From positions 1,613,997 to 1,677,996 of the forward strand of contig NZ_LR027603.1 of the NCBI RefSeq assembly GCF_900605495.1: a stretch of DNA of 64,000 nucleotides. The letters run 5' to 3'. Under the pieces are notes generated by a model. The model made no database searches, was not told the DNA's origin, and worked only from the letters and a program-made list of their open reading frames with translations. Positions 44,167-53,795 of this stretch are shown in pieces (position 1 is the first letter of the stretch; each line of letters starts with the position of its first letter). The translations under genes were made by a program, and so were the position numbers. This DNA comes from Bacilliculturomica massiliensis. GTDB lineage: Bacteria; Bacillota; Clostridia; Peptostreptococcales; Anaerovoracaceae.

Positions 44167-45072
44167 TTATCGCACTTTTGTTTCCGAATCCTTTTCCATA
44201 CTCTCACCCACCGCTCCCGGACCGGTGACGCCGGCTTCCCCCCTGGGCTCCTCCAGTCCTCCTCCGTGACCTTCCGGTTCCTCCGTCCCGTCATAGATCT
44301 GTCTTCCCGTCCGGTCCATGTGATAGTCTTTCGCGTAGATCAGCTGACCCACAGGCAGGATCTCGTATCCCTCGCTCTGCAGCTTATCTAAGATCAGCGG
44401 CAGATATTCCTCCGCGTGCTCCGCGTTGTTGTGAAACAGCACGATAGCTCCGGGACGGACGTTTCTCGTCACCCGGTCCACGATCTGCTCCGCAGTCAGC
44501 GATTTCCAGTCCAGACTGTCCAGACTCCACTGGATCACCTGGTACCCCATGGCGTTCGCCGCGTCCATCACCGTATTGTTGTAAGACCCAAAGGGCGGAC
44601 GCAGCAGAGCGGTCTTTCGCCCGGTGAGTTTTTCCACCGTTTCCTCCACCGTGCCGATCTCTTTTTGGATCGTTTCCTTTGGAAGCGTGGCCAGATCGGG
44701 ATGGGTGGTGGAATGACTTCCGATCTCGTGCCCTCTGGACGCCAGCTCTTTCACCATATCGGGGTACTTTTCAGCCCAGTAATTCACTACGAAAAAGGTG
44801 GCCTTGGCGCCGTGCTGATCCAGCGTATCCAAAATGGCCTCCATGTGTTCATCCCCCCAGGCGCAGTCGAAGGTGAGCGCCACCGCTTTATCCCTTCGTT
44901 CCACCGAATAGATCGGAAGTTCCTTCTCCGCCCCGATGGCGGCCGGAAATTCAAAAAACATGACGGCAGAGACCGCCGCTGTAAACAAAAAAACAGACAA
45001 TCCCACCGCCATGAATGACAGCCTGACCGGCGGCAGAGACAATTTCTGTCGTATGGTTCGGATCTTTCGCAT
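44167..45072 (-). CDS. Polysaccharide deacetylase (NodB/CE4, PdaA/PdaB type)
   Basis: 301 residues with an N-terminal signal anchor (VRLSFMAVGLSVFLFTAAVSAV). The CE4 motifs follow: TFDCAWGDEH near 70 (motif 1, catalytic Asp; DCAWG instead of DDGP, as in sporulation-type enzymes), GSHSTTHPD near 138 (metal-binding His pair), RPPFGSYN near 180, and IVLFHNN near 232. It would de-acetylate peptidoglycan or chitin-like glycans outside the membrane. The last ~45 residues are a Gly/Glu-rich low-complexity tail. AAGGAG precedes the ATG. Confidence 0.92.
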   Translation of the reverse strand: MRKIRTIRQKLSLPPVRLSFMAVGLSVFLFTAAVSAVMFFEFPAAIGAEKELPIYSVERRDKAVALTFDCAWGDEHMEAILDTLDQHGAKATFFVVNYWAEKYPDMVKELASRGHEIGSHSTTHPDLATLPKETIQKEIGTVEETVEKLTGRKTALLRPPFGSYNNTVMDAANAMGYQVIQWSLDSLDWKSLTAEQIVDRVTRNVRPGAIVLFHNNAEHAEEYLPLILDKLQSEGYEILPVGQLIYAKDYHMDRTGRQIYDGTEEPEGHGGGLEEPRGEAGVTGPGAVGESMEKDSETKVR

Positions 45073-45205
45073 TGTACTGACTCCTTTTCGTGGGTTCGCT
45101 TTCTCCTGTCAGACGCCCGGCTGACCGAATGCGTCTTACTTTCTATCATTCTATTCATCCCCCTCCCCGGATATGCAGGCAATAAAAAAGCGGCGTAAAA
45201 TACAA

Positions 45206-45237
45206 AAGAGATGCCGCGCGATACGGCATCTCTAAAA
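45206..45237 (-). terminator. Terminator after the CoA-transferase gene
   Basis: Minus strand GAGATGCCG pairs with CGGCATCTC around a 7-base loop and is followed by TTTTGTATTTT. A second overlapping GCGGC...GCCGC pairing is possible. Confidence 0.75.
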
Positions 45238-45287
45238 TTTCATATGTTTCAGTCGAAAGGGGCCCCGTTCAAACAGGACCGGCCGGC

Positions 45288-46634
45288 CTATCTCTTATTG
45301 CTCCGTCTCCAGATCTTCATTTTATCCGCTTCAGCGATCAGCTCGTCGCGGAACTGCGGATCGGCCACAGAAATGATGGCCTCCGCTCTCTGCCATGTGC
45401 TCATCCCCTTCAGGCACACCTTGCCATGCTCGGTGACCAGATAGTGCACGTTGGCCCGCGTGTCGGTGACGATCGAGCCTTCCGTGAGCGTGGGACGGAT
45501 CCGGCTCTTCACCGTGCCGTCCTTCGTCTTGAAGGTGGAAGAGCAGCAGATAAAGCTCTTGCCGCCGCGGGACAGGTACGCGCCCAGCACGAAGTCCAGC
45601 TGGCCGCCGGCGCCGGAAATATGGCGCAGTCCTGAGGTCTCGGAGCTGATCTGTCCGAACAGATCCACGTCCACAGCGTTGTTGATGGACATGAATTTAT
45701 CGATCTGGGCGATAGTCCGGGCGTCGTTTGTATAGTCTACGGGAGCGGACATGCAGGCCGGATTCTCGTTGAGATAATCGTAGAGCTTCTGGGTGCCCGC
45801 ACCGAAGGCGAAGACCTGACGGCCCTTGTCGATGGTCTTGTACGCTCCGGTGATCTTCCCCGCGGCCGCGATGTCTACAAAAGCGTCCACGTACATCTCC
45901 GTATGTACGCCCAGATCCTTCAGATCGGATTCGGCGATCAGGGATCCCACCGCATTGGGCATACCGCCGATCCCCAGCTGCAGGCAGGCGCCGTTGGGGA
46001 TCTCATCCACGATAAGACGGGCGACGGCCTTATCCACCTCCGTGGCGGGCCCTCCGGCTCCCAGCTGGCCCAGCGGCGGATTGTCGCCTTCCACGATCAT
46101 AGCCACGTCGGTGATATGAACGCCTTCCTCAAATCCGCCCAGACAGCGGGGCATATTCTTATTGATCTCGACGATGATCGTTTTGGAGTTCTCGCAGGCC
46201 GCCTTCATATGCGATCCGTTGGGGCCGAAATTGAAATAACCGTGCTCATCCATGGGCGCGACCTGGAACATGGCCACGTCGTTTGGCTCGATGTTATCGC
46301 GGTACCAGCGGGGCAGTTCGGAATACCGAAGAGGGCTGTAAAAAGCCACGCCCTGGTCCACCATCTTGCGCTCGAACCCGGACATATGCCAGGAGTTCCA
46401 GCACATGTGGTCAGCCGCGTTCTCAACGTTGAATATCTCCGGTTTCCACAGCAGGATCCCGCCTCTGAACTTCAGATCGCTCAATTCCGGTATCCGCTTC
46501 GCCAGCGCTGCGTCCAGCTTCACCGGCGTTCCCGTGCACCAGCCATAGTCGACCCAGTCTCCGCTCTTCACTACCTCCACGGCTCGTTCCGCGCTCACCT
46601 TTTTCTGCTCGTAGAGTTTTTGATAGTCCAGCAT
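45288..46634 (-). CDS. Butyryl-CoA:acetate / 4-hydroxybutyrate CoA-transferase family protein
   Basis: 448 residues from ATG 46634 with AGGAGG upstream. Length and motifs fit the acetyl-CoA hydrolase/transferase family: GLQ-type [11 protein letters not shown] near 215, the catalytic glutamate in [11 protein letters not shown] near 244, and [14 protein letters not shown] near 335. These cytosolic enzymes move CoA between acyl groups, commonly making butyrate with acetyl-CoA in gut Clostridia, or activating 4-hydroxybutyrate. The two substrates cannot be separated from sequence by eye. It is a single-gene unit with its own terminator. Confidence 0.88.
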   Translation of the reverse strand: MLDYQKLYEQKKVSAERAVEVVKSGDWVDYGWCTGTPVKLDAALAKRIPELSDLKFRGGILLWKPEIFNVENAADHMCWNSWHMSGFERKMVDQGVAFYSPLRYSELPRWYRDNIEPNDVAMFQVAPMDEHGYFNFGPNGSHMKAACENSKTIIVEINKNMPRCLGGFEEGVHITDVAMIVEGDNPPLGQLGAGGPATEVDKAVARLIVDEIPNGACLQLGIGGMPNAVGSLIAESDLKDLGVHTEMYVDAFVDIAAAGKITGAYKTIDKGRQVFAFGAGTQKLYDYLNENPACMSAPVDYTNDARTIAQIDKFMSINNAVDVDLFGQISSETSGLRHISGAGGQLDFVLGAYLSRGGKSFICCSSTFKTKDGTVKSRIRPTLTEGSIVTDTRANVHYLVTEHGKVCLKGMSTWQRAEAIISVADPQFRDELIAEADKMKIWRRSNKR

Positions 46635-46856
46635 TTTTTGTCCTCCTAAATATACATACAACAACATTCTGACTAATCTGTAACAAACGAACTCTCCTCA
46701 TAATATGCGTCCAACGCACAAAATTACAGATTATTTCCGGCCTTTTCGCCGCCGGGCTTTAAACTATGCTACTATATTACCACAGATGCCCATACAGGCA
46801 CAAGAATATTGTTAAAAAGTTAACCATATTTTTTCTGGAATTATGCTTTAAATGGA

Positions 46857-46891
46857 TACAAAAAAGCCGCGCGTCCGTGGATGCGCGGCTC
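46857..46891 (-). terminator. Terminator after the GNAT-lipid kinase-folC-valS run
   Basis: Minus strand AGCCGCGC pairs with GCGCGGCT around a 10-base loop, followed by six T, 22 bases after the GNAT gene stop. No further gene follows on this strand before the CoA-transferase start region. Confidence 0.88.
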
Positions 46892-46912
46892 CTGCGAAAA
46901 CGGGCCCTCCGC

Positions 46913-47350
46913 CTACAGCGGCAGCCGCATGATCTCGGGGAAGCACTCTTTCTGATACTGGGGGCACGAGAGACAGTCGAACAGTCCCTCAGGCACTTCA
47001 CCGTCGGGAACGTTGATGAACTTGTTCTTTCTGAAGAATCCCGGCGCTCTGGCCACCAGTATGATCTCTTTCGCACCCATCTGTCTGGCGTCCTCCAGAC
47101 AGCGGGCGAGCATGTCGGAGGCAATATGTGTCTTTCTGTATTCGGGGTCGACGGCGATGCCGTTGATGATGTAGTGGCCGTCCACCTCTGTCAGCGCGCA
47201 GCCGCCGATCACGACGCCCTCCTCGTTTTCCGCCTTGTACCCCTTCAGGAACACCCGGCGTTCAAACTCATCTTCCTCGATCTCCAGATTGCTGCGCATA
47301 AACAGCTCCATCACCGGAGCCGGATCTGTGATCGGTGTGATCTTTACCAT
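46913..47350 (-). CDS. GNAT-family N-acetyltransferase
   Basis: 145 residues. Motif A is INGIAVDPEYRKTHIASDML near residue 63, after the beta strand GVVIGGCALTEVDG; motif B region AKEIILVARAPGFFRKNKF follows. The C-terminal ~25 residues have two Cys in FDCLSCPQYQKECFP (a third Cys close by), which is unusual and might bind a metal. The start overlaps the lipid kinase stop by 7 bases, so it is the last gene of the folC operon. Substrate unknown. Confidence 0.85.
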   Translation of the reverse strand: MVKITPITDPAPVMELFMRSNLEIEEDEFERRVFLKGYKAENEEGVVIGGCALTEVDGHYIINGIAVDPEYRKTHIASDMLARCLEDARQMGAKEIILVARAPGFFRKNKFINVPDGEVPEGLFDCLSCPQYQKECFPEIMRLPL

Positions 47351-48255
47351 TTTGAACCCTCCATATCTTGATACATCGTATTGACCAGCAGTCTTCCCGG
47401 AAACAGTTCGATATCCAGAGGCAGATCCGGTCCCTTTTCGCCGTCCACGTCGGTGCCCACCTCCTGATCGGCCTCGATCCTCAGCTTTTTCGTGCGGAAG
47501 GACACCACGTTTTTATTCTCAGCATGGTCGCCCACCAGAACATTGATCAGAAGAGGCGGCAGGTCGATGATGGGCATTTCGCGGAACATCAGCACATCCA
47601 AAAGCCCGTCGTTGATCTCGGCCGCAGGCGCGATACGCTTAAAGCCTCCGGCGGAACGGCCGTTCATGACCAGCATGAAATAGATCTTCTCCTCCGCGGT
47701 GAGCTCCTCGCACTCCACCTTGACGCTGATGGGCCGCAGGTTGGGGATCTCCGTCACGCCTTTCAGGTAATAGGAGATGACCCCCAGCGTATTTTTGATG
47801 TTGGGATCGGTCTTCTGACTCACATCGACGAGAAAGCCCATGGCCGCCACGTTGATAAAATATTTCTCGTTGGCCCGGCCCACGTCGGCTCTGGTATAAT
47901 TATCGCCCAGCGCCACGCCGATCATGCCCTCGATATCGTGGGGGATGTCGAAATAGTAGGCGAAATCGTTGGCCGTCCCGGCGGGAAATACGGCCAGGGG
48001 CAGGTCCACGCCGTTTCTCATCATGGCGTTTACCACCTGATTGATGGTGCCGTCTCCCCCCGCGGCGATGACTTTTTCAAAGCTGTCTTCCTCTTTTACT
48101 CTGACAAACACATCGTCGAGCATTGCCGGCGCCGCCCCGCGGATGGCCACCACAAGTTTTCCTTTTTCCTGAAAACGCTCGATGATGAGATCCAGATTGC
48201 TCTTGAACATGCCGTTTCCCGCGCTGGGATTGTAGACCAGAAGAACCTTATTCAT
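47344..48255 (-). CDS. Diacylglycerol kinase-family lipid kinase (YegS/DgkB type)
   Basis: About 303 residues from ATG 48255; a TTG at 48261 has better spacing from GGGAGGG. Motifs: VYNPSAGNG near residue 7, AAGGDGTINQVVNAM near 60 (the GGDGT ATP loop), FPAGTANDFA near 87 and GLLDVLMFREM near 208. The family phosphorylates diacylglycerol or related lipids at the inner membrane face. It overlaps folC at its start by 8 bases and the GNAT gene at its end, so all three are co-translated. Confidence 0.9.
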   Translation of the reverse strand: MNKVLLVYNPSAGNGMFKSNLDLIIERFQEKGKLVVAIRGAAPAMLDDVFVRVKEEDSFEKVIAAGGDGTINQVVNAMMRNGVDLPLAVFPAGTANDFAYYFDIPHDIEGMIGVALGDNYTRADVGRANEKYFINVAAMGFLVDVSQKTDPNIKNTLGVISYYLKGVTEIPNLRPISVKVECEELTAEEKIYFMLVMNGRSAGGFKRIAPAAEINDGLLDVLMFREMPIIDLPPLLINVLVGDHAENKNVVSFRTKKLRIEADQEVGTDVDGEKGPDLPLDIELFPGRLLVNTMYQDMEGSKW

Positions 48256-49570
48256 TTTCAATGCGATAACCCTCCCTGATTTTCCCCACGAGGTAGAGCG
48301 ATCCGGCATATATGACTGCGTCATAATCCGAAAGCCGCTCTTTTCCATAGCGGATGGCGCCCCTGTAATCCCCCGCGTCCTCACAGGGGTAACCGGCCTG
48401 TCTGATACGGGCGCAGAGTTCCGCCGAGGGCAGTCTCCGCGGATTGTCCGGCTCCGTGGCCGCCATATCCGCTCCCAGACTGCCGAATTCAGCGATCATG
48501 CGGTCCACTTCTTTGTCCGCCAGGATGCCGCAGATCAACAGGATGCGCTTTCCTGCAAACTGCTCCGCCGCGGCTGCGGCCAGCGCCCTGGCGCCGTCGT
48601 CGTTGTGCGCGCCGTCTATGATGACGTACGGATCCCGCTGCAGCACCTCGAACCGGCCGATCTGCCGCGCTTTTTGAAAGCCCCTGTAGACCGCTTCCTT
48701 TTCTATCTCTAATTTATTCCCCTTTTTCAGCACTTCAATCACAGTCAGCGCGCAGCAGGCGTTTTCCACCTGATGGCTGCCCGCCATGGCCAGACGGACG
48801 CCGGGGTATTCCTCCCCCAGCACGGCGGTGTCGAATCCGTAACCCTCTGTCTGCCGTACCAGATGATCCGCCGGGCGCACGCAGGCCTTCTCCACGGTGC
48901 CCAGCACGTCGTAGACGGCGCAGTTTTGCTCAGCCGCGCGGCTTCGCACCGTCTCCGCCGCCTCCCTGTCCTTGATGCAGTATACGACGGGACAGCCGTC
49001 CTTTATGATCCCCGCTTTCTCCCCGGCGATCTCCGGCAGCGTATCTCCCAGATATTCCATGTGGTCGAAGGATATGGACGTGATGACGGAAACCACGGGA
49101 CGTCTCACCACGTTGGTGGAGTCTCCCCGTCCGCCCAGTCCCACCTCCAGCACCACATAATCCACGTTTCTGCGCTGAAAGTATACGAAGGCGATGGCCG
49201 TCACCACCTCGAACTCCGTGGGGGATTCTTCCCCCCTGTCCACCATCTCCCGTACAAGGCCCATGACTGTGTCCGTGCACTGGGCCAGATCTTCGTCGGA
49301 GATCATTTCCCCGCAGCACTCGATACGCTCGTTGAAGACTTCTATGAACGGAGAGGTATAAAGTCCCACTCTATACCCCTGTTCCGTCAGCGCCGCGTAC
49401 ACGTAGCGGCAGACGGAGCCTTTTCCGTTGGTTCCCGCTACGTGGATCACGTTCATCTTATCCTGAATATTTCCCAGAAGTTCCATCAGGCGGCTCATGC
49501 GGGAAAGTCCCAGCTTGCTGCCGAACCGATAGAGTCCGTGGATCTCTTCCAATGCTTCTTCGTATGTCAT
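48248..49570 (-). CDS. folC: Folylpolyglutamate synthase / dihydrofolate synthase
   Basis: 440 residues. ATP loop VAGTNGKGSVCRYVYAAL near 42, the FolC signature VLEVGLGGRGDSTNVV near 140, and the C-terminal glutamate ligase part DGAHNDDGARAL near 315. It adds glutamate to folates in the cytosol, keeping 10-formyl-THF for purine synthesis inside the cell. It starts 4 bases after valS. Confidence 0.96.
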   Translation of the reverse strand: MTYEEALEEIHGLYRFGSKLGLSRMSRLMELLGNIQDKMNVIHVAGTNGKGSVCRYVYAALTEQGYRVGLYTSPFIEVFNERIECCGEMISDEDLAQCTDTVMGLVREMVDRGEESPTEFEVVTAIAFVYFQRRNVDYVVLEVGLGGRGDSTNVVRRPVVSVITSISFDHMEYLGDTLPEIAGEKAGIIKDGCPVVYCIKDREAAETVRSRAAEQNCAVYDVLGTVEKACVRPADHLVRQTEGYGFDTAVLGEEYPGVRLAMAGSHQVENACCALTVIEVLKKGNKLEIEKEAVYRGFQKARQIGRFEVLQRDPYVIIDGAHNDDGARALAAAAAEQFAGKRILLICGILADKEVDRMIAEFGSLGADMAATEPDNPRRLPSAELCARIRQAGYPCEDAGDYRGAIRYGKERLSDYDAVIYAGSLYLVGKIREGYRIENE

Positions 49571-49573
49571 AGA

Positions 49574-52261
49574 TCAGCCCAGCTTCTTTTCCACCAGCGG
49601 CAGGCGCGCTTCTACCTTGGCCAGCATATCTTCGTATTTAGCCAGCTTTTCGCGCTCCGCGGCGATGACTTTCTCGGGAGCCTTGGCCACAAAGTTTTCG
49701 TTGGCCAGTTTGCCCTGTGTCCTCTTCACCTCGCCGGCGAGCCGCTCTTTTTCCTTCTTCAGGCGCTCATATTCCGCCTTATAATCCAGCAGGTCGTCCA
49801 GAGGCACGTAGATCTCCACGTTGTTCATCACCGCGGACATGACCTCCTCCGGCACCTGATCCTTGCTCTCAATGAATGTGACTTCCTGGATATTAGCCAG
49901 GTTTTTCAGGTAATCGATACCCTTCTCCATGCGCGCCAGTTCTTTTCCGGAGGTCAGAATGACTGCGTGCAGCTTTCTGGACGGCGCGGCGTCCGCCTCG
50001 GCCCGGATATTTCTGATGCTGCGGATGGCGTCCATAGCCAGTTCCACGGCGGCGACCTCCTCCTCAAAGTCCAGGGCGGGGTCTGATACCGGCCAGCTCG
50101 CCTTCATGAGGAAGGATTCCCCGCCGTTCTCCCCGGGCAGATAGCTCCAGATCTCCTCCGTGATAAACGGCATAAAGGGGTGCAGCAGTTTCAGCATATC
50201 CTTCAGCGCCCGCACCAGTACCCGGCGGGCCACCTTCTTATCTTCCTCGTCTTCGCCGTACAGCCGGGCTTTTACCAGCTCAATGTACCAGTCGCAGTAC
50301 TCGTTCCAGATGAGTTCGTATACCTTCTGCGCCGCCAGAGACAGCTCGAATTTATCCATGTTGGCCGTGATCTCCGCCACCGCGCCGTTGATCTTTGCCA
50401 GGATCCACTTGTCCTCCTGCTTCAGATCCAGCGCGGAGATCCCCCCGTCGTCTCCCGCCATGGGACGGAAGTTTCCGTCCTCGTCCTGCAGGTTCATGAT
50501 GACGAAGCGGGATGCGTTCCACAGCTTGTTGGCAAAGTTTCTCGACGATTCCAGCTTATCCATCTTGAAACGCATATCGTTTCCGGGGGTGATGCCGGAT
50601 AACAGCATAAAGCGCAGGGCGTCCGCACCGTACTGATCGATGACCTCCAGCGGATCGATGCCGTTGCCCAGGGATTTGCTCATCTTGCGGCCCTCCGCGT
50701 CGCGGACCAGACCGTGAACATACACGTATTTGAAGGGGACCTCCCCCATCTCCTCAATCCCTGAGAACACCATGCGCACCACCCAGAAGAAGATGATGTC
50801 GTAGCCCGTCACCAGCACGTCCGTGGGATAGAAGTACTCCAGATCTTCGGTCTTCTCCGGCCAGCCCAGAGTGGAGAAGGGCCACAGAGCGGAGCTGAAC
50901 CAGGTGTCCAGCACGTCCTCGTCCTGATGGAAGCGGGTGCAGCCGCACTTCGAACACTTCTCCGGCGTCTCTCTGGCTACCGTGATCTCCCCGCACTCCT
51001 CACAGTAATACGCAGGGATCCGGTGCCCCCACCAAAGCTGTCTCGAAATGCACCAGTCGCGGATCTCCTCCAGCCAGTGCAGATAGACCTTTTCAAAGCG
51101 GTCGGGCACGTGGATCAGATCCTTCTTCTTCGCCGCCTCGATGGCGGGTCCCGCCAGCTTTTCCATGGCCACGAACCACTGATCGGAGACCATAGGCTCG
51201 ATGACGTTGTGGCAGCGGTAGCATTCGCCCACCGGGATCACCTTTTCCTCAGTCTTGACCAGATAGCCCGCCGCTTCCAGATCGGCGATCCAGACTTTTC
51301 TGCAGGCATAGCGGTCCATGCCGGCGTATTTGCCCGCCTGCTCATTCATGGTGGCGTCCTCGGCGATGCAGCAGATCTGCTCCAGGCCGTGGCGCTCGCC
51401 CACCTCAAAATCGTTGGGATCATGGGCCGGCGTGATCTTTACCGCTCCCGTTCCCTTTTCCGGATCGGGATAGGGGTCCGCGATCACCGGGATCTCTCTT
51501 CCCACCAGAGGCAGGACCACGGTCTTGCCCACCAGATCCCTGTAGCGTTCGTCGTCAGGGTGAACGGCGATGGCTACGTCGCCGAACATGGTTTCCGGAC
51601 GGGATGTGGCCACTACGATCCCTTCGCCTCCATCCGCCGCCGGATAGCGGAAATACCAGTACTTCCCGTTTTTGTCCTCGTGCTCTACCTCCGCGTCCGA
51701 CAGCGACGTGCCGCAGACAGGACACCAGTTGATAATGCGGCTTCCCTTATAGATCAGTCCCTTTTCATACAGGCGGATGAAATGCTCCACCACCGCCCTG
51801 TTGCAGCCCTCGTCCATAGTGAACCGTTCCCGCTCCCAGTCGCAGGAACTTCCCAGCTTTCGTATCTGCTGATTGATCCGGCCGCCGTACTCTTTTTTCC
51901 AGTCCCAGGCCCTCTTCAGAAATTCTTCTCTGCCCAGATCTTCCTTGGTCTTGCCTTCCTCCTCCCGGATCTTTTCCACCACCTTCACCTCTGTGGCAAT
52001 GCTGGCGTGATCCGTTCCCGGCAGCCACAGCGCGCTGTAGCCCTGCATCCGTTTCCATCTGGTGAGCACATCCTGCAGCGTCTGGTCCAGCGCGTGGCCC
52101 ATGTGCAGCTGTCCGGTGATATTCGGCGGCGGCATGACGATGGTAAAAGGTTTCTTAGAGCGGTCTCTCTCCGCATGGAAGGCTCCGCTCTTCTCCCATG
52201 CCTGATAGATGCGGTCTTCAAACTCCTTGGGGCTGTATGTCTTTGCCAAATTTTTTTCCAT
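49574..52261 (-). CDS. valS: Valyl-tRNA synthetase
   Basis: 895 residues, full length. HIGH motif HMGH in [19 protein letters not shown] near 50, the editing domain, KMSKS in [18 protein letters not shown] near 530, the anticodon-binding domain and the C-terminal coiled coil ([20 protein letters not shown]) special to ValRS. Charges tRNA-Val. It is preceded by a T-box leader on the same strand and followed at once by folC, so uncharged tRNA-Val induces the whole run. Confidence 0.97.
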   Translation of the reverse strand: MEKNLAKTYSPKEFEDRIYQAWEKSGAFHAERDRSKKPFTIVMPPPNITGQLHMGHALDQTLQDVLTRWKRMQGYSALWLPGTDHASIATEVKVVEKIREEEGKTKEDLGREEFLKRAWDWKKEYGGRINQQIRKLGSSCDWERERFTMDEGCNRAVVEHFIRLYEKGLIYKGSRIINWCPVCGTSLSDAEVEHEDKNGKYWYFRYPAADGGEGIVVATSRPETMFGDVAIAVHPDDERYRDLVGKTVVLPLVGREIPVIADPYPDPEKGTGAVKITPAHDPNDFEVGERHGLEQICCIAEDATMNEQAGKYAGMDRYACRKVWIADLEAAGYLVKTEEKVIPVGECYRCHNVIEPMVSDQWFVAMEKLAGPAIEAAKKKDLIHVPDRFEKVYLHWLEEIRDWCISRQLWWGHRIPAYYCEECGEITVARETPEKCSKCGCTRFHQDEDVLDTWFSSALWPFSTLGWPEKTEDLEYFYPTDVLVTGYDIIFFWVVRMVFSGIEEMGEVPFKYVYVHGLVRDAEGRKMSKSLGNGIDPLEVIDQYGADALRFMLLSGITPGNDMRFKMDKLESSRNFANKLWNASRFVIMNLQDEDGNFRPMAGDDGGISALDLKQEDKWILAKINGAVAEITANMDKFELSLAAQKVYELIWNEYCDWYIELVKARLYGEDEEDKKVARRVLVRALKDMLKLLHPFMPFITEEIWSYLPGENGGESFLMKASWPVSDPALDFEEEVAAVELAMDAIRSIRNIRAEADAAPSRKLHAVILTSGKELARMEKGIDYLKNLANIQEVTFIESKDQVPEEVMSAVMNNVEIYVPLDDLLDYKAEYERLKKEKERLAGEVKRTQGKLANENFVAKAPEKVIAAEREKLAKYEDMLAKVEARLPLVEKKLG

Positions 52262-52362
52262 ATGTCTCTTTCCTTTCCGTTTTCCTCTGTTTCACTTATC
52301 GTTTCCGTTGTTTCGCTCCCAGCGTCAGTAAAAGCCGCCTTTCAGAACGAATTCCTGTAAAA

Positions 52363-52645
52363 CAAAAAACCGTCCTTTGGAGCCTGAGCTCTAAAGGACG
52401 GATCTCTCCGCGGTACCACCTTTATTCCCGTTCGCCTGCGCATTCGCCGCGCGCCGTCAGCAGCCTGCAGGCCGCCTCCGCGCCCGGCCGCAGCCGGACT
52501 CACGGGCCCTCATTTTCAAGATCGCTCGCGGGCAACCTTCATCCAGCATGGACGGCGGACGCCTTTCAGCCTGTGGGCGTTCCTCTCTTTTGCCGTGTAA
52601 AGGACTACTCCTCCCGGTCAGCGCGAATCATTCAGTTTTGATAAC
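52363..52645 (-). promoter_or_regulatory. T-box riboswitch upstream of valS
   Basis: On the minus strand the T-box sequence GGTGGTACCGCGG (52408-52420) is followed by GGTTTTTT-ended terminator stem CCGTCCTTTAG...CTCCAAAGGACGG (52363-52401). The Stem I region begins near 52645 and contains GAAGGTTGCC (GTT at 52534-52536), a plausible valine specifier. T-boxes bind uncharged tRNA and open the transcript. The exact specifier is tentative. Confidence 0.93.
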
Positions 52646-52760
52646 TAACCTCTATTGTACCTGATATGCGCACAAAGTCAAGAAATTTTACGGCATTTCC
52701 GCCGATTTGAAGCCGGAAGTTCACGTCCTTCCGATCCATCCTTCCGCGCGGTCTCCCGGT

Positions 52761-52873
52761 CCAGCCTCCAGTCTTCTGGTTCAGCCCCCCAGCCTTCTGG
52801 GCCAGTCTCCAGCCTTCTGGTTCAGCCCCCCGGCCTTCTGGTCCAGTCTCCAGCTTTCTGGTTCAGCCCCCCA
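52761..52873. repeat. 41-bp tandem repeat (about 2.7 copies)
   Basis: Units start at 52761, 52802 and 52843 and share CCAG-CTCCAG-CTTCTGGTTCAGCCCCC. Each unit itself holds two related CCAG..CTTCTGG halves able to fold back. The last copy runs into the stop codon of the cis-prenyltransferase gene at 52863, so its 3' end lies in the repeat. Confidence 0.85.
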
Positions 52874-53498
52874 GTGTAATATCCTGATCCTGATACCATC
52901 TGAGGGCCCGGTAAAACTGATCTTCCTCAAAGTCAGGCCACAGTTCGTCCAGCACGCAGATGTCGGCGTAAACTGACTGGACCGGCAGGAATCCGCTGAG
53001 CCGCCGGCGGCCTCCCCACCGGATCAGCAGATCGATGCGGGAAATGTCTTTGGATGCCGGACCTCCCGGATACCCCAGATCCCACTCCCAGCCGTAATTC
53101 ACCAGGAAATTCACCTTCATGCCCCCCTGACCCAGACGCTGCCGGACCCGAAGCGGGACCAGCTCCTTAGGAAAATCCACGGATTTCTCATCCCCCACCA
53201 CCAAAAGCTGGGCGTCCCGGCGGCTCAGTTCTTCCACCGCCTCCACACAGGCTTTGCTGAAGGCCTCCCGCTGCGCTGCGGGCCTTCTGGTGTTGTCTAT
53301 GGTAAAACCGTAGAGCGTCAGTTCCTCCACGCCCAGCTTCCTGCACAGCTCATACAGCTGAAATCCCGGCTCGATCCCGAACTCGTACCCGTCTTTTTTC
53401 TCCATGCCCCTGCTCACCGCCCACCTGCGGTTCCCGTCGGGGATCACGCCGATGTGCCGCGGTATGCGCGTGCATTTTCCCGCCCTGTTTCTATCCAT
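52863..53498 (-). CDS. Divergent cis-prenyltransferase (UppS-like paralogue)
   Basis: 211 residues, shorter than UppS (~245). The family start HIGVIPDGNRRWAVSRG (Asp of DGNRRWA is catalytic), LTLYGFTIDNTRRP, VNFLVNYGWEWDL and the end SRIDLLIRWGGRRRLSGFLP...SVYADICVLDELWPDF are all present, so the fold is sure. But several positions differ from housekeeping UppS: IDNTRRP for STENWKRP, and IRWGG for IRTGG in the diphosphate-binding site. It may make a different polyprenyl chain or use another acceptor. ATG 53498 follows AGGAGG. It is not next to cdsA or dxr, unlike most uppS genes, which supports a paralogue. Confidence 0.8.
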   Translation of the reverse strand: MDRNRAGKCTRIPRHIGVIPDGNRRWAVSRGMEKKDGYEFGIEPGFQLYELCRKLGVEELTLYGFTIDNTRRPAAQREAFSKACVEAVEELSRRDAQLLVVGDEKSVDFPKELVPLRVRQRLGQGGMKVNFLVNYGWEWDLGYPGGPASKDISRIDLLIRWGGRRRLSGFLPVQSVYADICVLDELWPDFEEDQFYRALRWYQDQDITLGG

Positions 53499-53736
53499 CT
53501 GTTCCTCCTGTACCCTATGCCGCAGCGGCGGCCTTCGCGTTCTGCTGCCGCATGCAGTTTTATCTAGTCTGGATCGTTTTCGGTATTTTTATGTGAAATG
53601 CCGTATTTATGGATGCTATTTCCCTTGTTATAAAAAGGTGGCTGCGAAAATTTATTCGCCCTGCGGGCTCACTTACACAAGGTGAACTTTTTTGAAGCAT
53701 ACGGAACGATCGACGGACGATCTCTCCTATATCATC
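53499..53736. other. Intergenic region without recognised genes
   Basis: Between the cis-prenyltransferase start and the terminator of the glycosidase gene. AT-rich in the middle (around 53565-53640). I see no clear promoter, RNA or gene. Confidence 0.3.
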
Positions 53737-53786
53737 AAAAAAACAGAGACGGCATGTCTGGCGGCATGCTGTCTCTGCTCTGTTTT
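53737..53786 (-). terminator. Terminator of the GHL10 gene
   Basis: Minus strand AGAGACAGCATGCCGCC...CATGCCGTCTCT forms a long stem followed by GTTTTTTT, 10 bases after the gene stop at 53796. Confidence 0.88.
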
Positions 53787-53795
53787 TGCAATGCT

